Shown here: piece after piece, positions 19,573 to 29,101 of the stretch
Numbering within the stretch: the first letter of the stretch is position 1
How the letters are laid out: every line of letters starts with the position of its first letter
Assembly: GCA_002688775.1 (NCBI GenBank)
Contig: NZDH01000004.1
Coordinates: 1 to 54,542 of the forward strand
Length of the DNA: 54,542 bases
Source of the DNA: Candidatus Woesearchaeota archaeon
Lineage (GTDB): Archaea > Nanobdellota > Nanobdellia > Woesearchaeales > GW2011-AR4
Direction of reading: 5' to 3'
Notes under the pieces: model-generated
Told to the model about the DNA's origin: nothing
The model's database searches: none
The model's input: the letters and a program-made list of their open reading frames with translations, nothing else
Program-made: the position numbers and the translations under genes

Positions 19573-20274
19573 ATGGTTTCAAAAGTTCCCAGGCATATAG
19601 CTATAATCCTCGACGGAAATCGTCGCTATGCAAAGAGACTAGGATTGCAGCCATGGAAAGGCCACGAGTATGGCATCAAGAAGCTGGAAGAGCTGCTGGT
19701 TTGGTGCCAAGAAATTGGAATTAAGGAACTGACACTTTATTCTTTCTCAACAGAGAATTTCAAAAGGTCAAAAACCGAAATAGACTTCCTGTTCAACCTA
19801 TTCAAGCAGAAATTCCGCAATATGAGCCATAGCGGGACATTTGATAAGGGAATAAGGGTCAATGTCATAGGCAGGCTTGAGATGTTTCCTGAAGGTATAA
19901 GGAATGCGATGCTTGATATAATGGAAAAAACAAAGAATAATGACAAATTGACAGTCAATTTCGCCATGGCCTATGGCGGAAGGCAGGAAATAACAGATTC
20001 TGTGAAAAAGATTGCTGAGAATGTGAAAAAAGGCAAATTAAATGCCAATGATATTGATGAAAATCTGATAGCAAGCAATCTTTACCTCAAAAGCGAGCCG
20101 GATTTGGTGATAAGGCCTGGCGGGGAGATAAGAACATCCAATTTTCTGACATGGCAAAGCACATATTCTGAGTGGATATTCCTCAAAGACAAGTTATGGC
20201 CTGAATTCACAAAGGAAGACCTTCTTAAGTGCATTGAGGAATTTAACACGAGAGAAAGGAGATTTGGAAGTTAA
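19573..20274 (+). CDS. uppS: Isoprenyl (undecaprenyl-type) diphosphate synthase, cis-prenyltransferase
   Basis: HIAIILDGNRRYAK, LTLYSFSTENFKRS, DLVIRPGGEIRTSNFLTWQSTYSEW. Confidence 0.94.
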   Translation: MVSKVPRHIAIILDGNRRYAKRLGLQPWKGHEYGIKKLEELLVWCQEIGIKELTLYSFSTENFKRSKTEIDFLFNLFKQKFRNMSHSGTFDKGIRVNVIGRLEMFPEGIRNAMLDIMEKTKNNDKLTVNFAMAYGGRQEITDSVKKIAENVKKGKLNANDIDENLIASNLYLKSEPDLVIRPGGEIRTSNFLTWQSTYSEWIFLKDKLWPEFTKEDLLKCIEEFNTRERRFGS

Positions 20275-20372
20275 ATCACAAAGTATAAAAATACCAGCCA
20301 CCTTAAAAATTCATGTTTTCGGGTTAATTATCTAAAATTTATTTTGCAATTTATTATTTAATAGGTGTTTTG

Positions 20373-21794
20373 ATGGATGCTTATGAAAAATTCAACGAAA
20401 ATCTAAAAAATGCTGCCAAGGCCTTTAAGAATATAGGAAAAAAAGAGGTTATAAGAGTTATTAGCCACTTGGATGCTGACGGCATAAGCGCGTGTTCTCT
20501 TATGATAAAGCTGCTCAACAATGAGAACAGAAAGTATTCGGTTTCCATAATACAACAATTAAACAAAGAAGTTTTAGATCAATTTGCAAAAGAATCCTAT
20601 AATTGCTTTATATTCACAGATATCGGCTCTGGATTGGTTGATGAAATCAAGGAAGTTCTTAAGGATAGGAAGGTGTTTATTCTTGACCACCACAGTATTG
20701 CAGATTCCAATGATTTTGGGGATATAGTATTTGTCAACCCCCACATTCATGGGATTGATGGGGGCAAGGAAATTAGCGGCGCAGGAGTTGTATTCAAGTT
20801 TGCATGCGCTGTTGACAAAAGCATGGAAGGATATGCCCATATAGCAATTGTCGGTGCATTGGGCGATATGCAGGACCAAGGCGGATTTTTGCGCCTGAAC
20901 AGTGAAATTCTCAGCACAGCTGTTGAAAAGAAAAAGATTGAGGTTGTAAAGGGCTTGAGAATATTTGGAACACAGACAAAACCATTGCATAAGGCTCTTG
21001 AGTATTGCACAGATCCATTCATACCTGGTGTGAGCGGAAGCGAGAGCGGAGCCATACAATTTCTTCATCAGATAGGGATTGACCCGAAAAACGGAAGCGG
21101 CTGGAAGAAGATAGTCCATCTGGATCAGGAAGACATGAAAAAACTGGTTACCGGCATCATAATGAAAAGGCTTAACGAATCAAAGCCGGAAGATGTGCTT
21201 GGGGATGTGTACATACTCCCTCATGAAAAAGAAGAAAGCCCTACAAGAGATGCAAAAGAATTTGCAACACTGCTTAATGCATGCGGCAGGTTAGGAAGAG
21301 CATCGCATGGGATTGGAGCTTGTCTTGGCGATCCAAAAATTAAGAAACAGGCGATAAGAAGCCTTGGTGATTACAAAAAAGAGATTGTAATCGCTTTGAA
21401 CTGGTACAATGACAATAAATTCACCAATGATGTGTTCTGGGGCAAGCAATTCGTGATAATAAACGCAAAGGACAAGGTAATGTCCACTATGATAGGGACT
21501 TTGGCTTCCATCCTGTCAAAATCAAATGTCATGACAAACAACAGGTTCATAATGTCCATGGCGCAGGCCGTTGACGGCAACACAAAAGTCTCTTTGAGGT
21601 CAGCCAATAATCTGGATGGAGTGCTTGACCTGAGAAAAGTAATTGAAGAAGTCATAGACGGGATTGATAATTCTGAATGCGGCGGACATAAGAACGCAGC
21701 AGGCGCAGTAGTTCCGACTGAAAGTGAAGAGAAATTAATTGAAGTTGCGAAAGAAGTTCTTGGGAGATATGCTGTGGAAGAGAAGGTTAGTTGA
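20373..21794 (+). CDS. DHH-family RecJ-like single-strand nuclease
   Basis: VISHLDADGISACSLM, DHHSI, GGHKNAAGAVV. Confidence 0.88.
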   Translation: MDAYEKFNENLKNAAKAFKNIGKKEVIRVISHLDADGISACSLMIKLLNNENRKYSVSIIQQLNKEVLDQFAKESYNCFIFTDIGSGLVDEIKEVLKDRKVFILDHHSIADSNDFGDIVFVNPHIHGIDGGKEISGAGVVFKFACAVDKSMEGYAHIAIVGALGDMQDQGGFLRLNSEILSTAVEKKKIEVVKGLRIFGTQTKPLHKALEYCTDPFIPGVSGSESGAIQFLHQIGIDPKNGSGWKKIVHLDQEDMKKLVTGIIMKRLNESKPEDVLGDVYILPHEKEESPTRDAKEFATLLNACGRLGRASHGIGACLGDPKIKKQAIRSLGDYKKEIVIALNWYNDNKFTNDVFWGKQFVIINAKDKVMSTMIGTLASILSKSNVMTNNRFIMSMAQAVDGNTKVSLRSANNLDGVLDLRKVIEEVIDGIDNSECGGHKNAAGAVVPTESEEKLIEVAKEVLGRYAVEEKVS

Positions 21795-22079
21795 TTATAA
21801 TACCATCCTTATGCCATCAATCTTTTCTGCTACTTCCTGGCCTGTCTTGGTCAATGTAAGAAGTTTTAATCTGCCCTGTTTTTCGAAATTGATAAGGCCT
21901 GCTTTCTGCATCTCCTGAAGAATCTTTACAACATGAGAATAAGTGCAGTCAACTATCTTTGCGATTGAAGAAGCGTAAATTTCGCCTTTTGCATTTTTCA
22001 ACTCAACCAGCATCATTGCCGGCTTCTCTCTGAAAAACACGTTAAATATCTCTTTATTATTCATAACTATAACCCCCAA
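21795..22079 (-). CDS. HTH transcriptional regulator (MarR/ArsR-like)
   Basis: ASSIAKIVDCTYSHVVKILQEMQKAGLINFEKQGRLKLLTLTKTGQEVAEKI. Confidence 0.7.
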   Translation of the reverse strand: MGVIVMNNKEIFNVFFREKPAMMLVELKNAKGEIYASSIAKIVDCTYSHVVKILQEMQKAGLINFEKQGRLKLLTLTKTGQEVAEKIDGIRMVL

Positions 22080-22155
22080 AGTATCTTTTTTAGAATATAT
22101 ATTACAATAGATGAGTAGTATTTAAAGATTTCTATTTTTGGTGTAATCTTCGTTT

Positions 22156-22725
22156 CTAAGAATATCTGCCTGCGCTGTAATCTATAGCCAGGTTAGTCAA
22201 GGAATCCAGCTGTTTTTGTATTTCTGCTTCGCTTTCATCTCCGTAAGAAATCAAGTATTTATCCAAATCCCCTATTACTTTGTTATCAAACTCTTTGTTT
22301 AATTTCCCATTGACAAAAAATTTTAGTTTTTTATCGCCGTCATTGCAATAGCTGGTTTCTTCCAATATGATGCAATCTCCGGTAAAATTCATATTGAGAG
22401 AATTGAACATATGGCCTAAAGTTAGGCCAGTCGCATGGGTGTGGATTACATCTCCAAGACCCTCTTCGAAATGAATAAAGCTTGTTGTAATCTGATATTT
22501 TTTTTCGGAAAAATCAATTAAATCATCATTGATGTAAACTTTTACATCAGCATGCTGGTGAGTTGATCTTAATTCCCCTATGCCGCTCAAAAGATGAAGC
22601 TGATTGTTGTAAAACTGAAATTCATTATTGGCTCTTAGCAAATCCCCTTTTGAAACCCATTGCCACATAAGCGTTATAGCTAAAACCAGAATTATAAAAT
22701 ATAATATAATTTCTTTTGTCTTCAT
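22156..22725 (-). CDS. Membrane-anchored protein with HxH/HTHATG motif, possible metal-binding domain
   Basis: N-terminal TM; RSTHQHADVKVYIND, IHFEEGLGDVIHTHATGLTLGHMF. Confidence 0.6.
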   Translation of the reverse strand: MKTKEIILYFIILVLAITLMWQWVSKGDLLRANNEFQFYNNQLHLLSGIGELRSTHQHADVKVYINDDLIDFSEKKYQITTSFIHFEEGLGDVIHTHATGLTLGHMFNSLNMNFTGDCIILEETSYCNDGDKKLKFFVNGKLNKEFDNKVIGDLDKYLISYGDESEAEIQKQLDSLTNLAIDYSAGRYS

Positions 22726-22740
22726 AATAACACTTCTATT

Positions 22741-23946
22741 TCAGCCTTGTTGCTGGGCTATAACAACTTCATCTGTTGTCAGATCCTTATAATTTCCCAT
22801 GACTGAAGGTCTTCTGAAAACATATGAATTATCTTCTTCAACTGAAAAAAACTCGCTTAACGCAAGCCTTGAAGGATATGCGTCTATTTCTTCAGATAAA
22901 ATAACTGTAGGAACTTGTGTAATGTCATACTTAGCAATAAGCTCTTTTCCTTTAACATCGCTTATGTCAACTGTTTCTTCTTTACCAAGGATCATGGCAA
23001 AGCTTTGAGGACTTGTAATAATCTCTTTATGTGTATTAACATCATAACATTCTATACAGGTGCTGTCAGTCAAATAGGTAATATCGATTAAACCTCGCAA
23101 TTTTCCTGTTGTTATGTTGATGTAAGGTGGATTGACTACTCTCATCACATGCGTGCCGTCGCTTTCTATGCTTCCAATCTGAGGCCATGCCTGCTGAATT
23201 ATTGGATAGATACCAGCATCTTCTGAGAATAAGATTATCGGAATAAAGTCAATTTTGTATTTATCAATCAGCTCTTTTCCTTCGGCACTGTTGGAATCAA
23301 TATTCTTTTCTTCAGTGATTGTTATGCCGGAACTCTTTATTTGATTTACCAAAGTTGCCAAGTCATTGCAATCAATGCATGCTGGATCATTTAAGTTATA
23401 AAGCGTGACTCTGCCTTGTATCTCGCCTGTTTCAGCATCTGTGTATGGTGGCGTGATTTCAGGCAGCAATAATGAGTCATCATTCTTTACAAGGCCCTGT
23501 ATGTTTATTTTGTCAATCTCGCCTGTTATAACAATTGCTGGAATTTGTTGGATATTATACTTGCTTATTATCGCTTTGGCTTCATTTGAATCAAATTCAA
23601 GAGAATTTTCAGATGTAATCTCTACATTTCCTGTCTTAACATGGCTTGAAACAGCTGTAATGTCAAAACAATCAGTGCATGTTGGATTTACAATAGTGGT
23701 AAGCTCAATTTTTGCAGGCTTTGCTGCTTCTTCAGCATCTGCTGCACCTTTATTGATATCCTTATTAATGTTGAAAGTGATAACTAAGTTAACCAGGACT
23801 ACAACACCGAGAATTAAGGCCACAGCAACAAAAATATTGTCATAATTAAGCCTTTTCAGCTTTTGAGAAATGGGTTTTTTAGGGTGATGTTCGTGATGAT
23901 GTGCATGCTCATGGGGCTTATGCTCTTCTTTTTTTTCATCTGCCAT
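22741..23946 (-). CDS. His-rich membrane protein with three tandem thioredoxin-fold-like repeats
   Basis: N-terminal HEHAHHHEHH, one TM, CTDC/CIDC/CIEC each followed by a IPAIVI/IPIILF/VPTVIL cis-Pro-like motif ~45 aa later. Confidence 0.75.
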   Translation of the reverse strand: MADEKKEEHKPHEHAHHHEHHPKKPISQKLKRLNYDNIFVAVALILGVVVLVNLVITFNINKDINKGAADAEEAAKPAKIELTTIVNPTCTDCFDITAVSSHVKTGNVEITSENSLEFDSNEAKAIISKYNIQQIPAIVITGEIDKINIQGLVKNDDSLLLPEITPPYTDAETGEIQGRVTLYNLNDPACIDCNDLATLVNQIKSSGITITEEKNIDSNSAEGKELIDKYKIDFIPIILFSEDAGIYPIIQQAWPQIGSIESDGTHVMRVVNPPYINITTGKLRGLIDITYLTDSTCIECYDVNTHKEIITSPQSFAMILGKEETVDISDVKGKELIAKYDITQVPTVILSEEIDAYPSRLALSEFFSVEEDNSYVFRRPSVMGNYKDLTTDEVVIAQQQG

Positions 23947-23947
23947 T

Positions 23948-24424
23948 TTAACCTTGTAATTTACAGCCTGTTATTGCAGCTAAACTTTCAAATGACTGGA
24001 CATTCTCATACCATTTATCCTGATAAACCCACGTTGGAGTTTTTTTAATTCCGGGAAGGTCTTGATATTCATGATATTCTATTTCGTCAAAAGATTTTCC
24101 AAACATCCCTTTTTGAGCTTGAGTGTACTGGCACCAGTCCATTGCACCATACATAACAGCGCCTTTTTCAGTCAAGCATTTTGCAAAGCCATCATATTGG
24201 CCGGGCTTGCTTATTGAATAAACAGAAAAACCGCCAACAGCCAATATTAATATCCCAACAATAGCTCCGATAATATAATATTTTGATTTACGTGATTTAG
24301 TTTTTTGCTCTTGAAATTGTTTTTGATGCTCAAGCCTTTGCTCATGCTCTTGTTGGACTTCCTGGCTTTCATGTCTTAACTTCTCCAGCCTAAGCTTTCT
24401 TTTTTCTCTTTTAGTCAATTCCAT
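23948..24424 (-). CDS. Membrane-anchored thioredoxin-like domain with WCQYT active-site variant
   Basis: FAKCLTEKGAVMYGAMDWCQYTQAQKGMFGKSFDEIEYHEYQDLPGIKKTPTWV. Confidence 0.7.
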   Translation of the reverse strand: MELTKREKRKLRLEKLRHESQEVQQEHEQRLEHQKQFQEQKTKSRKSKYYIIGAIVGILILAVGGFSVYSISKPGQYDGFAKCLTEKGAVMYGAMDWCQYTQAQKGMFGKSFDEIEYHEYQDLPGIKKTPTWVYQDKWYENVQSFESLAAITGCKLQG

Positions 24425-24468
24425 TGTGTATTAATCCAAGTAAGTTAACTTATCCCCACCCACAGCAC

Positions 24469-24675
24469 TTAAAATGCAGAATCTGATGGTGCCACAGCTT
24501 CTATTGGTGTGTCTTCGTAATCAGCATGCGGAGCAACTCCACAACCTCCACCTACAAATGGCTGTTGCTGTCCCTGCTGCTGGTTAAATGCCCCACCTGT
24601 AGTGTTAGGAGATGTGCAACCAAAAAGAAAAACACCAACCAATAAAACTACAACCATTAAAATTTTTACATTCAT
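24469..24675 (-). CDS. Small lipoprotein-like protein with GGGCG motif
   Basis: MNVKILMVVVLLVGVFLFGCTSPNTTGG... lipobox. Confidence 0.55.
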   Translation of the reverse strand: MNVKILMVVVLLVGVFLFGCTSPNTTGGAFNQQQGQQQPFVGGGCGVAPHADYEDTPIEAVAPSDSAF

Positions 24676-24693
24676 TTTTACCTCTTTATTTTA

Positions 24694-24897
24694 TCAGCAT
24701 CCACCAACCATACTCGGTAGATCTTCTAAGTTTGATGGAAGACTAGCTCCACCACCAGAACTACTTGCTGGTGCACTACCAACACTAACCTTGCCTGTGC
24801 TTATGCTTGTCTTCAAACTGCTCAATTGGATTGCCTGAACTGCTGTCAGCATAACTAAAACAACGAGCACAATCACAATAATAACATTTCTGTTCAT
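24694..24897 (-). CDS. Small single-TM protein ending in DLPSMVGGC
   Basis: MNRNVIIVIVLVVLVMLTAVQA...LPSNLEDLPSMVGGC*. Confidence 0.65.
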   Translation of the reverse strand: MNRNVIIVIVLVVLVMLTAVQAIQLSSLKTSISTGKVSVGSAPASSSGGGASLPSNLEDLPSMVGGC

Positions 24898-25169
24898 TTT
24901 TCTCTTACCTCCGTATAAGTTTTTAATATGAATTTATAAATATTTGGGTTTGATTTTTTATATTGAATTTTTTAATTTTTTATTATTGTATTTTTAGTTA
25001 TTGGAATTTTTTAGTAGTACATTAACGATTAACTAACTCCTACATTAACAATCATTTGTTCATTTATTTCTTCTGTATTGTATTTATTTTCTAATATCAA
25101 TAAAAATTAAATTTGTCAAAAATCACCCATCATTGGTGGAATTCCGTTGTTTAAAAAATAAAATAATTA

Positions 25170-26273
25170 TTAACATCCACCTACCATTGAAGGTAGATCG
25201 TCTAATGGTGTTACTTGCGCATGGGTTTGTTGTTGAGTGTTAGGAGCTTGCTGCAAGAATTGCTCTCTTATACCTATAGCTCCACCATGATTTAAAATTG
25301 TTGCTGGTTGCTGGCCTGTAAAAACTAAATAATCTTGTATCATGCCCTTGGGATACCAAAGTGCCTTCCATTTTGTCATCTCGCCTAATATTTCCTCGTC
25401 ACTGTATTCTGGATAATACTTTATGAAGAATTTTGCCATGCCCTGCCATGCATAACTATGTGCACAACCGCATCTGTTTATCGTTGTAACTCTGCTAGGA
25501 CCGCCACAGCAAAAATCGCATGTAAACACACTTGTAAGCTTATTCCATCTCTGCTCTTCTTCTGGAGTAAGCTGAACAGCATTGTCAGTACCAAACCTTC
25601 TTGAGCCTAGCAAAGAAGCCCAAACCTTTTGACTTGCTATTGGATCATCAAAACTAGCGCCTTGTATTTTTTCACTACCAGAACCCCCTAAGACATAAGA
25701 GGGTGTTCCAGTTGGAACTACACTTGTTATTGCATCCTGCGTTGGGTTGTTAGTATTTATTGGAGCTGGCGTGTCACTTATTGTGGGCCATTCCACAAGC
25801 TTTGTTGTTCTTCCATCAGGGTTTATCTGAGGTCCAATTACAGCTCCGCCTTTGCCAGAGCCTAATTTTAATGGGGAAGAGACAGACTTTACAAAACTGC
25901 TAACTGGCAAAGGAGATGTGCCACTCATCGAAGCATTTACTTGAGAAATCTGGAGCTGATTAAAAATAATTAATATTGCAATAATCCCAATAAAACCAAA
26001 GTTTATTTTTTCATGAAGGCTTAAAGGTATTTTTTCAGCTTTAACAGGATGCTCTACAACATGTCCTATATGATGTTTTTCCTTTTTCAAAAACAGCCAT
26101 GCAACTAATGCTATTAGCGCAAAAATTAACAAGAACGAAATAGAATTAAGGAAAATGCTGGATGAGAGCTTAGCAAACTGAAATTGGCTGAAAATAAGGA
26201 CAACACCAACTAAAATAATTAAAAAGATTATAACTTTCTCTAAAAATGTGTCTTCTTTAGCTTCGTGAGTCAT
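25170..26273 (-). CDS. Membrane protein with Cys-rich domain (CDFCCG...RCGCAHSYAWQGMAKFFI) ending in DLPSMVGGC
   Basis: N-terminal hydrophobic segments and Cys-rich domain; loosely similar to PCYCGC-motif proteins. Confidence 0.65.
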   Translation of the reverse strand: MTHEAKEDTFLEKVIIFLIILVGVVLIFSQFQFAKLSSSIFLNSISFLLIFALIALVAWLFLKKEKHHIGHVVEHPVKAEKIPLSLHEKINFGFIGIIAILIIFNQLQISQVNASMSGTSPLPVSSFVKSVSSPLKLGSGKGGAVIGPQINPDGRTTKLVEWPTISDTPAPINTNNPTQDAITSVVPTGTPSYVLGGSGSEKIQGASFDDPIASQKVWASLLGSRRFGTDNAVQLTPEEEQRWNKLTSVFTCDFCCGGPSRVTTINRCGCAHSYAWQGMAKFFIKYYPEYSDEEILGEMTKWKALWYPKGMIQDYLVFTGQQPATILNHGGAIGIREQFLQQAPNTQQQTHAQVTPLDDLPSMVGGC

Positions 26274-26368
26274 TTTATTGTGGTTTTTCTATATTTTTAT
26301 ATATTTTACTTGAAATACAGTATAATTTAAAAACCTTATTTTAACAAAAAAAGGCTTAAAATGGTTTA

Positions 26369-27316
26369 TTATCGTTCATAGGCTGTTATTCTATGGTTTT
26401 TGACAAATTTGTAAAATATGTACCATAACAAGGCTAGGAGTACTATGCCCAGAACATTCCCTAGGGTAGTTGAAATTCCTAGGTTCAGCAACCACTCCTG
26501 ACCGAACCTTGCCAATACCATGGTTTCTGCTGGGTCTACTGCATTGAAGATGAATGTTCCACGAAACACAACAAAGAGAAGCCCAAAAAAGACAAAGAAA
26601 AGTGCAGATACTATGCTAGGGATTGAGGTAGTTATAGGCCCAAGAGACAAGGTATTTTTTCTTATCCATTCTACCCTGGAAACATGGAAGTAATCGTATA
26701 GCAAGGCAAGAGCCATCATAGGAAGAAATAAGCCTACAGTATACATAAACATCAATGCAGCTGCATTCAACGAGCTAAATGCATTGTTGCCAATAACCAA
26801 GATAGCTGCTGAGATGGGAAAAACACAAGGTGTATAACCAACAGCGAATAAAGCACCAAAGGTAAAGACTCCCCAGAGGTCATTTCCATCTTTGTTCGGC
26901 TTGAAGAATGGAATAGTTTTGTTAAGGAAAATAAAGACAGCCCATACTAAAAAGACGATGCCAACACCTAATGCTATCTCATAACGATGGACTCTCAAAA
27001 AGCTGCCTATGCCAAGGCCGCCCAATGCAAAGAGAGATGAAACAATTCCAACTCCTAATAGAAAAATACCGAATGTTTTGGTCAGGTTTTTTCGTTCTTT
27101 ACCTGCAACAGCAATGAAAGCAAGAGTTATGGAAAGTACACATGGGCTGAGCAAGGCAATGACACCTCCGATTAATGCAACTAAAAAATTCATAGCTGCA
27201 ACTTGCCTACCCTGCTCCTCCAACAGCTGGACTAAACCAGGAGGAAGGTCGAGCTGGGAAAAGACACTGGGCAGTAAAAGCAAGAATAAAAAAAATATAA
27301 GGATGTATTTTTTCAT
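26369..27316 (-). CDS. CcdA/DsbD-like membrane thiol transporter (1)
   Basis: ALLSPCVLSITLAFI and AVGYTPCVFPISAAIL paired SPC/TPC motifs; multi-TM. Confidence 0.85.
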   Translation of the reverse strand: MKKYILIFFLFLLLLPSVFSQLDLPPGLVQLLEEQGRQVAAMNFLVALIGGVIALLSPCVLSITLAFIAVAGKERKNLTKTFGIFLLGVGIVSSLFALGGLGIGSFLRVHRYEIALGVGIVFLVWAVFIFLNKTIPFFKPNKDGNDLWGVFTFGALFAVGYTPCVFPISAAILVIGNNAFSSLNAAALMFMYTVGLFLPMMALALLYDYFHVSRVEWIRKNTLSLGPITTSIPSIVSALFFVFFGLLFVVFRGTFIFNAVDPAETMVLARFGQEWLLNLGISTTLGNVLGIVLLALLWYIFYKFVKNHRITAYER

Positions 27317-27344
27317 TTTGGTTCACGCAGTTTAAGATTTCTAC

Positions 27345-27794
27345 TCAGAAGCATTTTGCATGTTCATTTTTGGTTATAGATGTATCATCTTCTTTCATTG
27401 CCATATAAACTCCTGTAGTGAAGAGTTCTGAATTGATTATATCATCTCCTGATAGCTTTCCGCTATCATAAACAACGCAGCTCTTTCCTTGCTGCACTTG
27501 GGCGTTAATTATTCCCTCTATGTTGACAAGACCATAAAAAACAGTATCTGAGCAGGATATGCATGACAGCCCATCTATCCTTAGTTGGAGATTATGAAAA
27601 TTCCCACTTTCGATTTCTGCTTGGGTTAATTCCCTGCCTTCTATTCTTGTTTGAGTGAGTTTTGCTATGGCTTCAAAGTTGCTTAACTTATTTGAAGAGT
27701 CATTAGATTTTCCAGTAACAGATTGAAAAACAACAACTACAGCAACAAATAATACGGCTGCTATAATTACGTAATGCAATGTTTTAAGTTTCAT
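27345..27794 (-). CDS. Membrane-anchored HMA-like domain protein
   Basis: LQLRIDGLSCISCSDTVFYGLVNIEGIINAQVQQGKSCVVYDSGKLSGDDI (GxxCxxC, HMA-like). Confidence 0.65.
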   Translation of the reverse strand: MKLKTLHYVIIAAVLFVAVVVVFQSVTGKSNDSSNKLSNFEAIAKLTQTRIEGRELTQAEIESGNFHNLQLRIDGLSCISCSDTVFYGLVNIEGIINAQVQQGKSCVVYDSGKLSGDDIINSELFTTGVYMAMKEDDTSITKNEHAKCF

Positions 27795-27832
27795 TTGCCA
27801 TCTCTCATTTCTTTTGTGAAGTTCATATTTGT

Positions 27833-27974
27833 TTTGTCAAAAACCAACAGACAATTTTGTTCCAGTTCATCGAAAATTAAAAATTTTCGACTGTGATCAA
27901 AAATGTTTTGCATTTTTGACATTTGAGCATGATCGGAAATTTTTGCAATTTTAATAGATAATAAAATTTCCGAC
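27833..27974 (-). repeat. Hairpin-rich leader element, copy A (upstream of HMA-like gene)
   Basis: Shares ...ttttgtcaaaaacca and gagcatgNtcggaaattttt[ga]caatttt...aatagataataaaa(a)tttccgaca with copy B at 29134-29253. Confidence 0.65.
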
Positions 27975-27982
27975 ATTTTAGA

Positions 27983-28855
27983 TTACCTCATCATGCTCAT
28001 CCCTGACAAGTCCATACTTGGAAGAGAGATTATTGTATAGATGATATAAGCTGCAGTGGCAAGCATAACGATGCCAGCTACTTTTTTAAGCATTTCTGTG
28101 GAAGCCATGAATTTTTCTGTTAATATTTTTCTGGACCTGCTTATCAGCACAGTAGCAAGTATCATGCTTATCCCCAATGCCAAGGAGAAAATGACAAAAC
28201 TAGTGATGCTTGTCAGAAGATCTCCACCAACTAGTGGGTAGATAATCAAAGGAACCATCAACAGCAAGGCACACATGAAAGCTTCTATGCCATAAAAAAT
28301 GCCAAAGAAGAAAACACCCTTTTCATGGCTAGTGCTAAGGCTTTGCTTAGAAAGCTTCTTTGCATTGAGGAATGGAATATATTTTTTTACGTTTATTGAA
28401 AGATTAAAAAGCAATGTTACTCCCACTATTATCAATATGGCGGCAGATATCTCACGGTTATATGCCATTAACCACATACCAACAATCTGGCCAAAAATAA
28501 TGATCAATACTCCTAATACAAGGTAAAATGATACTAAGCCAAGTGCTGCAAAGCTTCCATAATACACTGCTTTCTTATTGCCCACTTCCTTGATGTTGAG
28601 ATAGTACGCAAGATATGCAGGCAAGATTCCTATGGCACAAGGAGCGAAGAATGAAACTACACCGGCAAATAGAGCAAAACCATAAAACACTAAAGGAGGC
28701 AAAAGGCCGATTCTTGTCACATTTGCAGCTGCATATCTAAGATAACCAAAGTAACCAAACCAAGCCAAAATAACAAAAGATAAAAAAATCCCCAACAAGA
28801 TAAAAAAGTAAATATTTCTATTTTTGTTTTTTTCCATCATCTTTAACATAAACAA
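27983..28855 (-). CDS. CcdA/DsbD-like membrane thiol transporter (2)
   Basis: SFFAPCAIGILPAYLAYYLN; multi-TM. Confidence 0.8.
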   Translation of the reverse strand: MFMLKMMEKNKNRNIYFFILLGIFLSFVILAWFGYFGYLRYAAANVTRIGLLPPLVFYGFALFAGVVSFFAPCAIGILPAYLAYYLNIKEVGNKKAVYYGSFAALGLVSFYLVLGVLIIIFGQIVGMWLMAYNREISAAILIIVGVTLLFNLSINVKKYIPFLNAKKLSKQSLSTSHEKGVFFFGIFYGIEAFMCALLLMVPLIIYPLVGGDLLTSITSFVIFSLALGISMILATVLISRSRKILTEKFMASTEMLKKVAGIVMLATAAYIIYTIISLPSMDLSGMSMMR

Positions 28856-28862
28856 TAAAAAA

Positions 28863-29006
28863 CTAAACTAAGACAAAATTTTCACTTTTCATGATGTTTC
28901 CAAATACGTCAAATTTAAATGTTTTATTGCTGCGACATTTTGGGCAGCAGCAGTTCTTGTAGCTGCATTCAAATACCAGTTTGCATATCTTACATTTGTT
29001 TTTCAT
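28863..29006 (-). CDS. Tiny Cys-rich protein (47 aa)
   Basis: MKNKCKICKLVFECSYKNCCCPKCRSNKTFKFDVFGNIMKSENFVLV*; not in ORF track. Confidence 0.5.
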   Translation of the reverse strand: MKNKCKICKLVFECSYKNCCCPKCRSNKTFKFDVFGNIMKSENFVLV

Positions 29007-29023
29007 TTATCATCACCTTTTTT

Positions 29024-29101
29024 TTATTTGACAACTATTTTACCTTTCATTCCACTATGGACTGAGTCGCAAAATACTGAGCAAAATGTTGTGAAATAAA
29101 A
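29024..29101 (-). pseudogene. C-terminal remnant of a CuA-type cupredoxin
   Basis: Minus frame reads FYFTTFCSVFCDSVHSGMKGKIVVK*; C-x3-C-x3-H-x2-M motif; in-frame stops upstream (MGVE*EK*). Confidence 0.6.

Noticed and set aside
25098-25150. Possible third decayed copy of the DLPSMVGGC tail (minus frame NNGIPPMMGDF*)
   Set aside because: Only a weak nucleotide resemblance downstream of the 25170 stop; not enough to support.
27791-27976. 61-aa minus-strand ORF (MSEILLSIKIAKISDHAQ...)
   Set aside because: Translation runs straight through the duplicated hairpin element; copy B has a frame stop, so the similarity is at the DNA/RNA level.
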